This document shows positions 1 through 5,419 of a stretch of DNA of 6,861 nucleotides, piece by piece. The translations under genes and the position numbers were made by a program. Each line of letters opens with the position of its first letter. Position 1 is the stretch's first letter. Source of the stretch: an uncultured Eubacterium sp. (GTDB lineage: Bacteria > Bacillota > Clostridia > Lachnospirales > Lachnospiraceae). Location of the stretch: assembly GCF_934295145.1 (NCBI RefSeq), contig NZ_CAKRAS010000091.1, forward strand, positions 1 through 6,861, read 5' to 3'. The notes under the pieces were generated by a model. The model saw only the letters and a program-made list of their open reading frames with translations, was not told where the DNA came from and made no database searches.

Positions 1-1347
1 GATATGACTTCCGGACGTATCGCACCGCAGATTTTGAGATTTGCAATGCCTGTGTTGCTGGGGCTGGTTTTCCAGAGAATCTATAATTTTGCAGACTCTT
101 ATATTGTGGGGCATTTTTTAGGGGATAATGCGCTGGCAGCGGTCAGTGTGGCAGGCGTCGGTATGTATCTGGTATTTTCGTTGATCATCGGTCTGACGAC
201 GGGTGTAACGGTTGTTATGTCACAATACTATGGTGCAAAGGAAGAGGATAAAGTAGTAAAGACATTCTTTTCCTCTATTTTTATTGCACTTGGCATGACG
301 ATATTTGTTACGGTGATCGGATTGCTTATGACAAGGCCGTTGCTGATCGTGCTGCAGACTCCGGCAGAGGTACTGGATGCGGCTGTTTTGTACCTGCGGA
401 TCATTTGTGCCGGTTCTGTCGGAACAATGTTGTATAACTGGATTTCTGCTGTTTTACGCTCACTGGGTAATTCCGTGGTTCCGCTGATTTTTCTTGGTAT
501 CTCCAGTTTGTTGAATATTGTATTTGATATTTTATTTGTGGCTGTGATTCCTCTGGGAGTTGGCGGTGCTGCATTTGCAACCGTACTGGCGCAGGTTATA
601 TCCGGCGTGGCCTGCCTGCTTTATGCATGGAAGATTTTGCCGATGCTTCGGATCCGCAGAGATAAACTGAAACTGGATACTTATATCGGAAAACAAATGC
701 TGGTGTATGGTCTGCCGGCAGCATTGCAGATGAGCATTATTTCCATTTCAGATATGACATTACAGGCAGTGGTAAATACATACGGAACGACATTGGTTGT
801 AGCGTATGGTGTGTGTATCAAAGTGGAAGGGCTTGGAATGCAGGTGGGCGATGCTCTCGGAACGGCACTGGGAACCTTTACCGGACAAAATACGGGGGCG
901 AAGAACATTGAGCGGATCAAAGCCGGATTTCGCACTACATTTTTGTTGAATGCCATTGGATATGCGGTTGTATCACCGTTGATCTTCTTGCTGGCACCAG
1001 TGGTCATGCGGATGTTTACTGATAATCAGGAAGCGATTGGTTATGGAGTGGAATACATGCATATTTTTGCACCGTTTCTGATTGGTGTCGGAACATTGAA
1101 TCTGTTTCATAACATGCTTCGTGCAGTGGGAGACGTGAAAATTACCATCTGGATGGGCATCAGTGAGGTCATTACCCGTATCGGTTTTGCATTTTTGTTT
1201 TCCTGTCTGTGGGGATATTGGGGGCTCTGGTGGGTGTCTCCGATCACCTGGTGGTGCGCAGCAGGTCTGGGCGGTTTGCGATATCTGAGCGGTGTATGGA
1301 AAAAGAAAGTGAGAAATCATGAGAAAATTTTTGATCATAGAGGATGA
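1..1347 (+). CDS. MATE family multidrug/cation efflux transporter, 5' partial
   Basis: Integral membrane antiporter of the MATE family, expected to export drugs or other organic cations using a Na+ or H+ gradient. Numbering from the ATG at base 4, two homologous halves are visible. The first has a TSG-x-I-x-xQILRFAMPVLLG opening, a first-helix segment with F29-A-D-S-Y-I-V-G, and VVMSQYYGAKEEDK at 71-84. The second has ALGTFTGQNTGAKNIERIK at 288-306 and HNMLRAVGDVK near 369. About twelve hydrophobic segments fill 447 residues, the usual family length. Family members normally begin with a few residues before the (D/E)MT-x-G motif, and bases 1-3 read GAT (Asp) in frame, so the ATG at 4 is probably internal and the true start lies upstream of the window. 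The tail is basic (WKKKVRNHE) and overlaps the response-regulator remnant by 29 nt, as in a former operon. The substrate cannot be told from sequence. Confidence 0.93.
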   Translation, partial: DMTSGRIAPQILRFAMPVLLGLVFQRIYNFADSYIVGHFLGDNALAAVSVAGVGMYLVFSLIIGLTTGVTVVMSQYYGAKEEDKVVKTFFSSIFIALGMTIFVTVIGLLMTRPLLIVLQTPAEVLDAAVLYLRIICAGSVGTMLYNWISAVLRSLGNSVVPLIFLGISSLLNIVFDILFVAVIPLGVGGAAFATVLAQVISGVACLLYAWKILPMLRIRRDKLKLDTYIGKQMLVYGLPAALQMSIISISDMTLQAVVNTYGTTLVVAYGVCIKVEGLGMQVGDALGTALGTFTGQNTGAKNIERIKAGFRTTFLLNAIGYAVVSPLIFLLAPVVMRMFTDNQEAIGYGVEYMHIFAPFLIGVGTLNLFHNMLRAVGDVKITIWMGISEVITRIGFAFLFSCLWGYWGLWWVSPITWWCAAGLGGLRYLSGVWKKKVRNHEKIFDHRG

Positions 1348-1541
1348 AACACGTCTGGCGGATGTGCTATATGACTGGTTTTGCAGTAAGAATTTTCAGG
1401 TTACGGTCTGTTATGATGGAAATCCAGATATGAGGCAGCGGTGAAGACAAACTATGATGCGATTATTTCAGATGTCATGCTGCCTGTGATGGATGGTTTG
1501 TCAATTGTGAAAGAATTAAGGAAAATGAGGATATAAAAGAA
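1319..1541 (+). pseudogene. Decayed response regulator (receiver domain only, two frameshifts)
   Basis: Remnant of a two-component response regulator, probably OmpR type. From the ATG at 1319 the frame reads MRKFLIIEDETRLADVLYDW and on to VCYDG, which is the normal beta1-alpha1-beta2 opening with the acidic pair at E8-D9. It then hits TGA at 1442. Reading resumes one frame over from 1429 as YEAAVKTNYDAIISDVMLP and VMDGLSIVKELRK, with the phosphoacceptor Asp encoded at 1471. It stops at 1534, and a second shift near 1525 recovers NEDIKE. Both breaks are explained by loss of one base each. Nothing matching the second half of a receiver domain or the winged-helix output domain follows, so the gene is also truncated. 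The start overlaps the transporter's 3' end, suggesting an ancestral operon of a transporter with its two-component control. A sequencing error could fake one frameshift but not the missing C-terminal half. Confidence 0.85.
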
Positions 1542-1811
1542 AAACAGGATAAGACATCGGACCGGGAAGAAGAGAGTTATGTTCAAAAAAAGTAAACGGA
1601 CAACTGGTAATTGATGAAAACGCAGAAATTACAAATGCCAATGGAGACTTACACTGCCGCAACAGCTCCGGTTATCATCAATATAGGTGCGGCAGGATAC
1701 AGTGCACAGGAAAATCAGGAGGTAAGACATTTTGACAAATATGTTCTGAAGGTACTGCAGGATCAGAAAGAAACACTGAGCAAATTATTTAATAACGGTG
1801 CAGAATCATGA
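1542..1811 (+). pseudogene. Unrecognised degenerate coding remnant
   Basis: I do not recognise a gene here. Protein-like sequence switches between frames. The frame at 1592 reads VNGQLVIDENAEITNANGDL, then becomes Cys/Arg-rich and stops at TGA in the 1730s. The frame used from TTG 1611 or ATG 1614 to TGA 1809 encodes 65-66 residues, whose last half (QENQEVRHFDKYVLKVLQDQ and onward) looks like an ordinary amphipathic helix. Neither start has a ribosome binding site, so the 1614-1811 open frame is more likely a leftover piece than a working small protein. If the first 20 codons of one frame are joined to the tail of the other, one continuous soluble protein end could result, which would imply another frameshift near 1650. 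The segment joins directly to the broken response regulator and runs into the repeat cluster. Confidence 0.35.
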
Positions 1812-1872
1812 TATAATGAGCGCAAGAGAGCCATAGGGAGCTTGCTCACTATTGGCGAACGGCGAATGTTGA
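1808..1872. repeat. Structured repeat, copy 1
   Basis: The first 23 bases (1808-1830, core TGATATAATGAGCGCAAGAG) recur at 1918-1940 with two mismatches. They are followed by a strong hairpin: GCCATAG (1830-1836) pairs with CTATTGGC (1849-1856) with one bulged T, and inside it GAGC (1838-1841) pairs with GCTC (1844-1847) around a TT loop. The end, CGAACGGCGAA, also matches copy 2. The unit begins with a perfect extended -10 sequence, TGATATAAT at 1809-1817, but no convincing -35 lies upstream. Confidence 0.75.
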
Positions 1873-1922
1873 TCATAAGAGCTGCATAAGCAGCGACAAG
1901 CACCGTAGGTGCGACTTATGAT
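1872..1922. other. Predicted three-way-junction structure
   Basis: An 8-bp outer stem, ATCATAAG (1872-1879) with CTTATGAT (1915-1922), encloses two perfect 5-bp hairpins: GCTGC-ATAA-GCAGC (1881-1894) and GCACC-GTA-GGTGC (1900-1912). Nearly every base is used, so this is not a chance hairpin. It lies exactly between the two repeat copies and its right arm overlaps the start of copy 2. It lacks tRNA features (no T-loop sequence, no 7-bp acceptor plus CCA). It may be an RNA structure or a cruciform-forming DNA element. The function is unknown. Confidence 0.6.
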
Positions 1923-1983
1923 ATATTGAGTGCAAGAGAGTCAATATGTTTGCATAATTGACGAACGTCGAAATAGTGTTGAT
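1918..1983. repeat. Structured repeat, copy 2
   Basis: Second copy, 110 bp after the first. After the shared 23-base head, its hairpin is GTCAAT (1940-1945) with ATTGAC (1957-1962), where copy 1 has GCCATAG with CTATTGGC. The stem bases differ between copies while pairing is kept, as expected if the structure is selected. The tail ACGAACGTCGAA (1961-1972) contains the small palindrome GAC-GAAC-GTC and is followed by GTGTTGAT, as in copy 1 (ATGTTGAT). This unit is the last recognisable element before the dehydrogenase leader. Bases 1984-2112 hold no gene, no clear promoter and no terminator that I could see. Confidence 0.72.
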
Positions 1984-2125
1984 AGTGCCTGCTGTGAGAA
2001 AGCAAACTTTAAAGTACATAATATTTATGGAAAATGAGAAGAACAAATCTGGGCCATCGTGTATTCTTTTAATGTAATCAAAAGGGAAAAACCTGAAGAA
2101 AAATGAGAAGAAAGAGGTATAAAAG

Positions 2126-3295
2126 ATGGCTAGATTTACAATTCCAAGAGATGTATATTATGGTGAAGACGCTATTGAGAACTTAAGTGTGTTAAAAGGG
2201 CATAAAAAGGCGTTTGTTGTAACTGGAACAAATTTTATGATTGATAACGGATATCTGGAAAAAGTCAAAAACCTTCTTCATGATAACGGAATGGAAGTAA
2301 AGGTATTTGATAAAGTTGAAAGTAATCCGCTGATATCAACGGTTTACCGTGGCGCTGAGCAGATGTGTGAGTGGGAGCCGGATGTGATTGTTTCATTAGG
2401 TGGTGGTTCACCGACAGACAGCGCAAAAGCAATGTGGATTTTTTATGAAAATCCGGAATTGAAATTTGATGATATTAAAACACCATATTCACTTCCAAAA
2501 CTTCGTAAAAAAGCAATTTTTGTTGCAATTGGAACTACTTCCGGAACAGGAACAGAGGTTACTTCTTTTTCTGTAATAACAGAAGATGATACTAAAATTA
2601 AATATCCAATTGCAGATTTTGAAATCACACCGGATATTGCAATCGTAGATACGAAAATTCCACTTTCTATGTCACAGGTATTAACAGCGGATTCTGGTAT
2701 GGATGCACTGACTCATTCCATTGAGGCATATGTGGCAACAGCACATACGGATTTGACTGACTGTCTGGCACTTAAGAGCGCGCAGATGGTATTTGAAAAC
2801 CTGGAAGATTCCTGCAATGGCAGCTCAGAGGCCAGAAAACAGGTTCATGTAGGTCAGGATATGGCAGGAATGTCTTTTTCTAATGCTCTGCTTGGTATTG
2901 TACATTCTCTTGCGCATAAAGTAGGGGTGAATTATGGTATTACTCATGGCCGTTGTAATGCAATCATGCTGCCATATGTTATCGAATATAACAGTCTGGT
3001 TGCAGCAGATCGTTTCGCAGATATTGCGGATGCTCTTGGGCTTTCCGGTGCAACAGATAAACAGAAAGTAAATGCATTAGTAAGAGCAATTAAGGATTTG
3101 AATGCATCAATTGGAATTCCGGTTTCTTATCAGGCAGCAGGTGTAGATGAGAACGTATATAAAGAAACACTTGATGTATTGGCAGAAGCTGCATGTGGTG
3201 ATCCATGTACTTTATTTAATCCACGTGAGACAAAGGTAGAAGACATGAAAAAGATTATGGCATGCTGCTATTACGGACAGGACGTTAATTTTTAA
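2126..3295 (+). CDS. Iron-containing alcohol dehydrogenase (group III)
   Basis: Cytoplasmic NAD(P)-dependent dehydrogenase that interconverts an alcohol and an aldehyde or ketone, of the metal-dependent family that includes lactaldehyde reductase FucO, 1,3-propanediol dehydrogenase and butanol dehydrogenases. At 389 residues it is full length. The N-terminal Rossmann-like half carries the dinucleotide motif GGGSPTDSAK at 92-101 and GTTSGTGTEVTSFSV at 136-150. The helical C-terminal half carries the metal ligands D193, H197, H260 and H274, whose 4-63-14 spacing equals that of FucO (D196, H200, H263, H277). The position corresponding to FucO's NAD-selecting Asp39 appears to be G34 (VVTGT), which hints at NADPH use, though this alignment is by eye. 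The start is supported by AGAGG at 2113-2117, 8 nt before ATG. A terminator follows, so the gene seems monocistronic. The likely role is fermentative disposal of reducing equivalents; the exact substrate is not deducible. Confidence 0.96.
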   Translation: MARFTIPRDVYYGEDAIENLSVLKGHKKAFVVTGTNFMIDNGYLEKVKNLLHDNGMEVKVFDKVESNPLISTVYRGAEQMCEWEPDVIVSLGGGSPTDSAKAMWIFYENPELKFDDIKTPYSLPKLRKKAIFVAIGTTSGTGTEVTSFSVITEDDTKIKYPIADFEITPDIAIVDTKIPLSMSQVLTADSGMDALTHSIEAYVATAHTDLTDCLALKSAQMVFENLEDSCNGSSEARKQVHVGQDMAGMSFSNALLGIVHSLAHKVGVNYGITHGRCNAIMLPYVIEYNSLVAADRFADIADALGLSGATDKQKVNALVRAIKDLNASIGIPVSYQAAGVDENVYKETLDVLAEAACGDPCTLFNPRETKVEDMKKIMACCYYGQDVNF

Positions 3296-3349
3296 AAATC
3301 GGATTTTTATGTAGATAATCCAGATTTTGCAGAAGTAGAAAATGATGGA

Positions 3350-3390
3350 AACCTCTGGTATATCTTTTAGGGTATATCGGAGGTTATTTT
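3350..3390 (+). terminator. Intrinsic terminator of the alcohol dehydrogenase gene
   Basis: A long hairpin lies 54 bases after the dehydrogenase stop. AACCTC (3350-3355) pairs with GAGGTT (3380-3385), and the stem extends inward through TGGTATATC against GGTATATCG using several G-U pairs, giving about 15 bp around a 6-base loop. ATTTT follows directly. The T-tract is short, so termination may be partial. Confidence 0.7.
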
Positions 3391-3391
3391 C

Positions 3392-3427
3392 ATTTGATAG
3401 GAAATTACGATAAATTTCCTGTCAAAT
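3392..3427. repeat. Near-perfect 15-bp inverted repeat
   Basis: ATTTGATAGGAAATT (3392-3406) faces AATTTCCTGTCAAAT (3413-3427) across the 6-base centre ACGATA. The only non-Watson-Crick position is one T-G pair. It has no T-tract on either strand, so it is not a simple terminator. It lies immediately after the dehydrogenase terminator and about 100 bp before the fusion-regulator gene, where it could be a protein-binding palindrome, a REP-like dispersed element or an mRNA 3'-end stabiliser. Confidence 0.8.
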
Positions 3428-3499
3428 AAAAGCATTTCGTGCAGATAATGTGCACATTGAAAAATGAAAGTCTGAAATCTGGATTGGAAAATGACACTG

Positions 3500-3508
3500 T
3501 GCTATACT
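3500..3508 (+). promoter_or_regulatory. Extended -10 promoter before the fusion regulator
   Basis: TGC-TATACT fits an extended -10 element (TGn plus five of six bases of TATAAT). No good -35 sits at 17 bp; the nearest candidate is TTGGAA at 3484-3489 with a short 13-bp gap. Transcription would begin near 3515, leaving a leader of only about 15 nt that starts at the ribosome binding site. A weak -35 would suit an activator-dependent promoter. Confidence 0.4.
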
Positions 3509-3515
3509 GGAATAC

Positions 3516-3521
3516 AGGAGG
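3516..3521 (+). promoter_or_regulatory. Ribosome binding site deciding the fusion-regulator start
   Basis: Perfect AGGAGG with an 8-nt gap to the ATG at 3530. It selects this start over an in-frame ATG at 3491, which has no ribosome binding site and lies upstream of the probable -10 element. Confidence 0.85.
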
Positions 3522-3529
3522 AAAATAAA

Positions 3530-4561
3530 ATGTCCGCACCACGATATTATCTAAAAGGAAATTTTAAAAAATTCAGGCAGATATTTATAAATTCAGGATT
3601 TGAAAAAAGAACTTTTCAGGCTGGGGATATTCTGATTCAACCGCACAATACATGGACTCATATTTATTATTTACTGTCCGGGGAAGTAAAAGTGTCTATA
3701 GTTGAAAGTAATCTTGGTAAAGATCTGGCATATTGCGGATCTGATTATCTGGTTCCCTTTGCACTTTCCACAGACAGTCCAATCCAGAATTTGATGCAGG
3801 TGGAAGCAGTGACAGAAATTGAAGCAATTGTTGTACCCAGGGAGCAATGGCATCGGCTAAGTGAATATCCAGAGTTAAATGAAGAAATTCGCCAGATGCT
3901 GATGGATTATATTTATCTGCTTGCACATGAACTGGAAAGCCAGACTTTTGACAGCGGAATGGAAAAGGTTGCGTCTTTTTTATATACGGTATATGAGAAT
4001 ACGGATAATGAGCAGATAAATATTCCGATGAATTCATTGTGCTCTTTTATTGGATTGAACCGTACAAACTTGAATAAATATCTGAATGTATTGATTGAAG
4101 ATGGAGTAGTCAGGAAAGTAAAGCGCAGTGTGTTGATTTTGCATCCTGAAAAATTAAAAACATATTGTTCAGAGCGTGTACTTAAGTGTAAGATTATTCC
4201 ACCTGGTAAAACAGAAATCCAACCGGCAAAATATGATTTCAAGCAAAAAATTGTTCATGAGATGTATGACTTTTTTTCCATACATTTTTGTGAACAGGAT
4301 GAAATTGAAAAATTTATCAGTGAGCTGCCAATGGACTATGGATATTTGAATCGCCTGTTTAAGATGCAGTATGACAGGACGATGCGTGCTTATATTTTGG
4401 AACAGCGTCTTGATTATGCAGCAGAATTATTGATGAAAACAGATAAAAAAGTTGTAGATGTGGCTTATGAATCCGGTTTTAACAGTGTATCCGGATTTTA
4501 TCGGAGTTTTAAAGAAAATCTTGGTATATCACCAACTGAATATAGAAAAGAAAACAGATAA
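3530..4561 (+). CDS. Crp/Fnr-type regulator fused to an AraC-type DNA-binding domain
   Basis: Transcriptional regulator of 343 residues built from two normally separate families. Residues about 10-135 form a cyclic-nucleotide-binding-like beta barrel (GFEKRTFQAGDILIQPHNTW, then YYLLSGEVKVSIVES) followed by the long dimerisation helix. Residues about 140-215 are a Crp-type winged helix with a helix-turn-helix at IPMNSLCSFIGLNRTNLNKY (165-184) and a wing ending VLILHPEKL. Residues about 240-340 are an AraC-type double helix-turn-helix, with RAYILEQRLDYAAELL at 286-301 and the family signature VVDVAYESGFNSVSGFYRSF at 308-327, then GISPTEYRK. The barrel lacks the phosphate-binding Arg-(Ser/Thr) cassette of cAMP binders and the N-terminal Cys cluster of Fnr, so its ligand is unknown. 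With both DNA-binding units intact, each chain may contact two sites. It is followed after 38 nt by the DUF1349 gene, probably in one transcript. Confidence 0.9.
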   Translation: MSAPRYYLKGNFKKFRQIFINSGFEKRTFQAGDILIQPHNTWTHIYYLLSGEVKVSIVESNLGKDLAYCGSDYLVPFALSTDSPIQNLMQVEAVTEIEAIVVPREQWHRLSEYPELNEEIRQMLMDYIYLLAHELESQTFDSGMEKVASFLYTVYENTDNEQINIPMNSLCSFIGLNRTNLNKYLNVLIEDGVVRKVKRSVLILHPEKLKTYCSERVLKCKIIPPGKTEIQPAKYDFKQKIVHEMYDFFSIHFCEQDEIEKFISELPMDYGYLNRLFKMQYDRTMRAYILEQRLDYAAELLMKTDKKVVDVAYESGFNSVSGFYRSFKENLGISPTEYRKENR

Positions 4562-4584
4562 TGTTTGGTAACAAATATGTAGTG

Positions 4585-4590
4585 AAGGAG
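4585..4590 (+). promoter_or_regulatory. Ribosome binding site deciding the DUF1349 start
   Basis: AAGGAG, 9 nt before the ATG at 4600. An earlier in-frame ATG at 4561 overlaps the regulator's stop codon by one base but has no comparable site and would add 13 atypical residues. Confidence 0.8.
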
Positions 4591-4599
4591 AAGAAAATT

Positions 4600-5187
4600 A
4601 TGAAATTTCAGTGGTTAAACGAAAGTACTATTGTAAAAACAGACGACAAAATTGAAATTTATGCACCAGGAAAAACAGATTTTTTCTGTGGCAGTACGGA
4701 TGAGTGTGAAGAAGGAATTCTTCCGGAGTCTCTTTGCAATGCACCATATTATTATACAGAAGTGAAGGGAGACTTTGTATTAAAAGTAAAAGTAAGCCAT
4801 GATTTTAAAGATGTTTATGATTCGGCATCTGTGATGGTGATGAAAAATCTGACCTGTTGGGCAAAATGTTGTTATGAATTGACGGATTTTGGAACACATG
4901 CTGCTGTAAGTGTGGTAACAAAAGGAGATTCTGACGATGCAAATGGATGTAATCTGGAAGGAAATTCTGCGTGGCTTCAGGTCTGCCGTGTAGATAATAA
5001 TTTTGCATTTCATTATTCCGTGGATGGAGAAAATTTCTATATGATGAGATATTTTCATTTACCGGTGGAATCTGTGATAAAAGTAGGATTGCTTGCACAG
5101 GCGCCAACTGGAGATGGTGGAATACGCACGTATGAACATCTGTCTATTGAAAAGAAAACTGTAAAAAATATAAGAGCCGGAAAATGA
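4600..5187 (+). CDS. DUF1349 family protein (concanavalin-like beta-sandwich)
   Basis: A 195-residue cytoplasmic protein with no signal peptide or membrane segment. The sequence alternates short beta strands, consistent with the LamG/concanavalin-like fold of DUF1349. Recognisable family features are the opening FQWLNES (3-9) with DFFCG (27-31), the GDFVLKVKV strand (58-66) followed by DSASVMVMKN (74-83), FHYSVDGENFYMMR (137-150) and the closing VGLLAQAPTGDGG (162-174). No catalytic residues are established for this family; its fold is shared with carbohydrate-binding and glucanase-like proteins, so a sugar ligand is possible but unproven. It begins 38 nt after the fusion regulator, on the same strand with no terminator between, which suggests co-transcription and a linked role. 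It contains six cysteines, unusual but without a metal-site pattern. I see no clear terminator after it; the ATPase promoter region follows. Confidence 0.85.
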   Translation: MKFQWLNESTIVKTDDKIEIYAPGKTDFFCGSTDECEEGILPESLCNAPYYYTEVKGDFVLKVKVSHDFKDVYDSASVMVMKNLTCWAKCCYELTDFGTHAAVSVVTKGDSDDANGCNLEGNSAWLQVCRVDNNFAFHYSVDGENFYMMRYFHLPVESVIKVGLLAQAPTGDGGIRTYEHLSIEKKTVKNIRAGK

Positions 5188-5207
5188 TTTTATAATGGCA
5201 AAAAGAT

Positions 5208-5294
5208 AATTCCCTCATAAAAGTGTAAGAGTATGCGGAAAATTCCCTCATAAAAGTGTAAATATATATAAAAAATTCGCTCATAAAATTGTTG
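5208..5294. repeat. Three direct repeats at an exact 33-bp period
   Basis: Copies start at 5208, 5241 and 5274. Copies 1 and 2 are identical over 21 bp (AATTCCCTCATAAAAGTGTA plus A). Copy 3 (AATTCGCTCATAAAATTGTT plus G) differs at four positions. The 12-bp spacers are unlike each other. A period of 33 bp is close to three helical turns, so all copies face roughly the same side of the DNA. The third copy touches the -35 element of the promoter for the following ATPase gene. This arrangement suits an operator array for a cooperative DNA-binding protein; an iteron-like role is less likely, since no replication gene is present. Confidence 0.85.
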
Positions 5295-5319
5295 AATAAA
5301 CAAGATAATATGGTATATT
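5292..5319 (+). promoter_or_regulatory. Probable promoter of the AAA ATPase gene
   Basis: TTGAAT (5292-5297) and TATATT (5314-5319) lie 16 bp apart, and the -10 carries the TGn extension (TGG at 5311-5313). Initiation would be near 5326, giving a leader of about 95 nt. The -35 overlaps the end of the third 33-bp repeat, so a protein bound there should affect transcription. Confidence 0.5.
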
Positions 5320-5339
5320 AATGAAGTAGGAAGAAAAAT

Positions 5340-5353
5340 CAGGAATGTTCCTG
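5340..5353. promoter_or_regulatory. Small palindrome in the ATPase leader
   Basis: CAGGAA-TG-TTCCTG is a perfect 6-bp inverted repeat with a 2-base centre, about 15 bases after the predicted transcription start. It could be a repressor site. As RNA the 2-base loop would be too tight for all six pairs. Confidence 0.3.
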
Positions 5354-5404
5354 GTATTCTTGCTGTAAGGTGTGCATTGTATAAGTGTAGACTGCGATTT
5401 TTAT

Positions 5405-5410
5405 GGGAGG
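5405..5410 (+). promoter_or_regulatory. Ribosome binding site deciding the ATPase start
   Basis: GGGAGG, 9 nt before the ATG at 5420. It favours this start over an in-frame GTG at 5372, which would add 16 residues that do not look like the family. Confidence 0.8.
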
Positions 5411-5419
5411 CACAGACGG

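Noticed and set aside
681..1338. Two reverse-strand open frames opposite the transporter
   Set aside because: They are shadows of a strongly conserved membrane protein gene, with no family resemblance of their own.
1872..1922. The three-way junction as a tRNA
   Set aside because: Arm lengths are wrong, and there is no T-loop motif, anticodon arm geometry or CCA end.
3392..3427. The 15-bp inverted repeat as a bidirectional terminator
   Set aside because: No T-tract follows it on either strand.
3491..3529. Upstream ATG giving the fusion regulator 13 extra residues
   Set aside because: It has no ribosome binding site and lies ahead of the probable -10 element; the ATG at 3530 has a perfect AGGAGG.
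4561..4599. Upstream ATG for the DUF1349 gene overlapping the regulator stop
   Set aside because: The AAGGAG at 4585-4590 points to the ATG at 4600 and the extra residues are not family-like.
5208..5294. The 33-bp repeats as a small CRISPR array
   Set aside because: Spacers are only 12 bp, the third unit is degenerate and no cas gene is present.
5372..5419. GTG start for the ATPase
   Set aside because: No ribosome binding site; GGGAGG serves the ATG at 5420.
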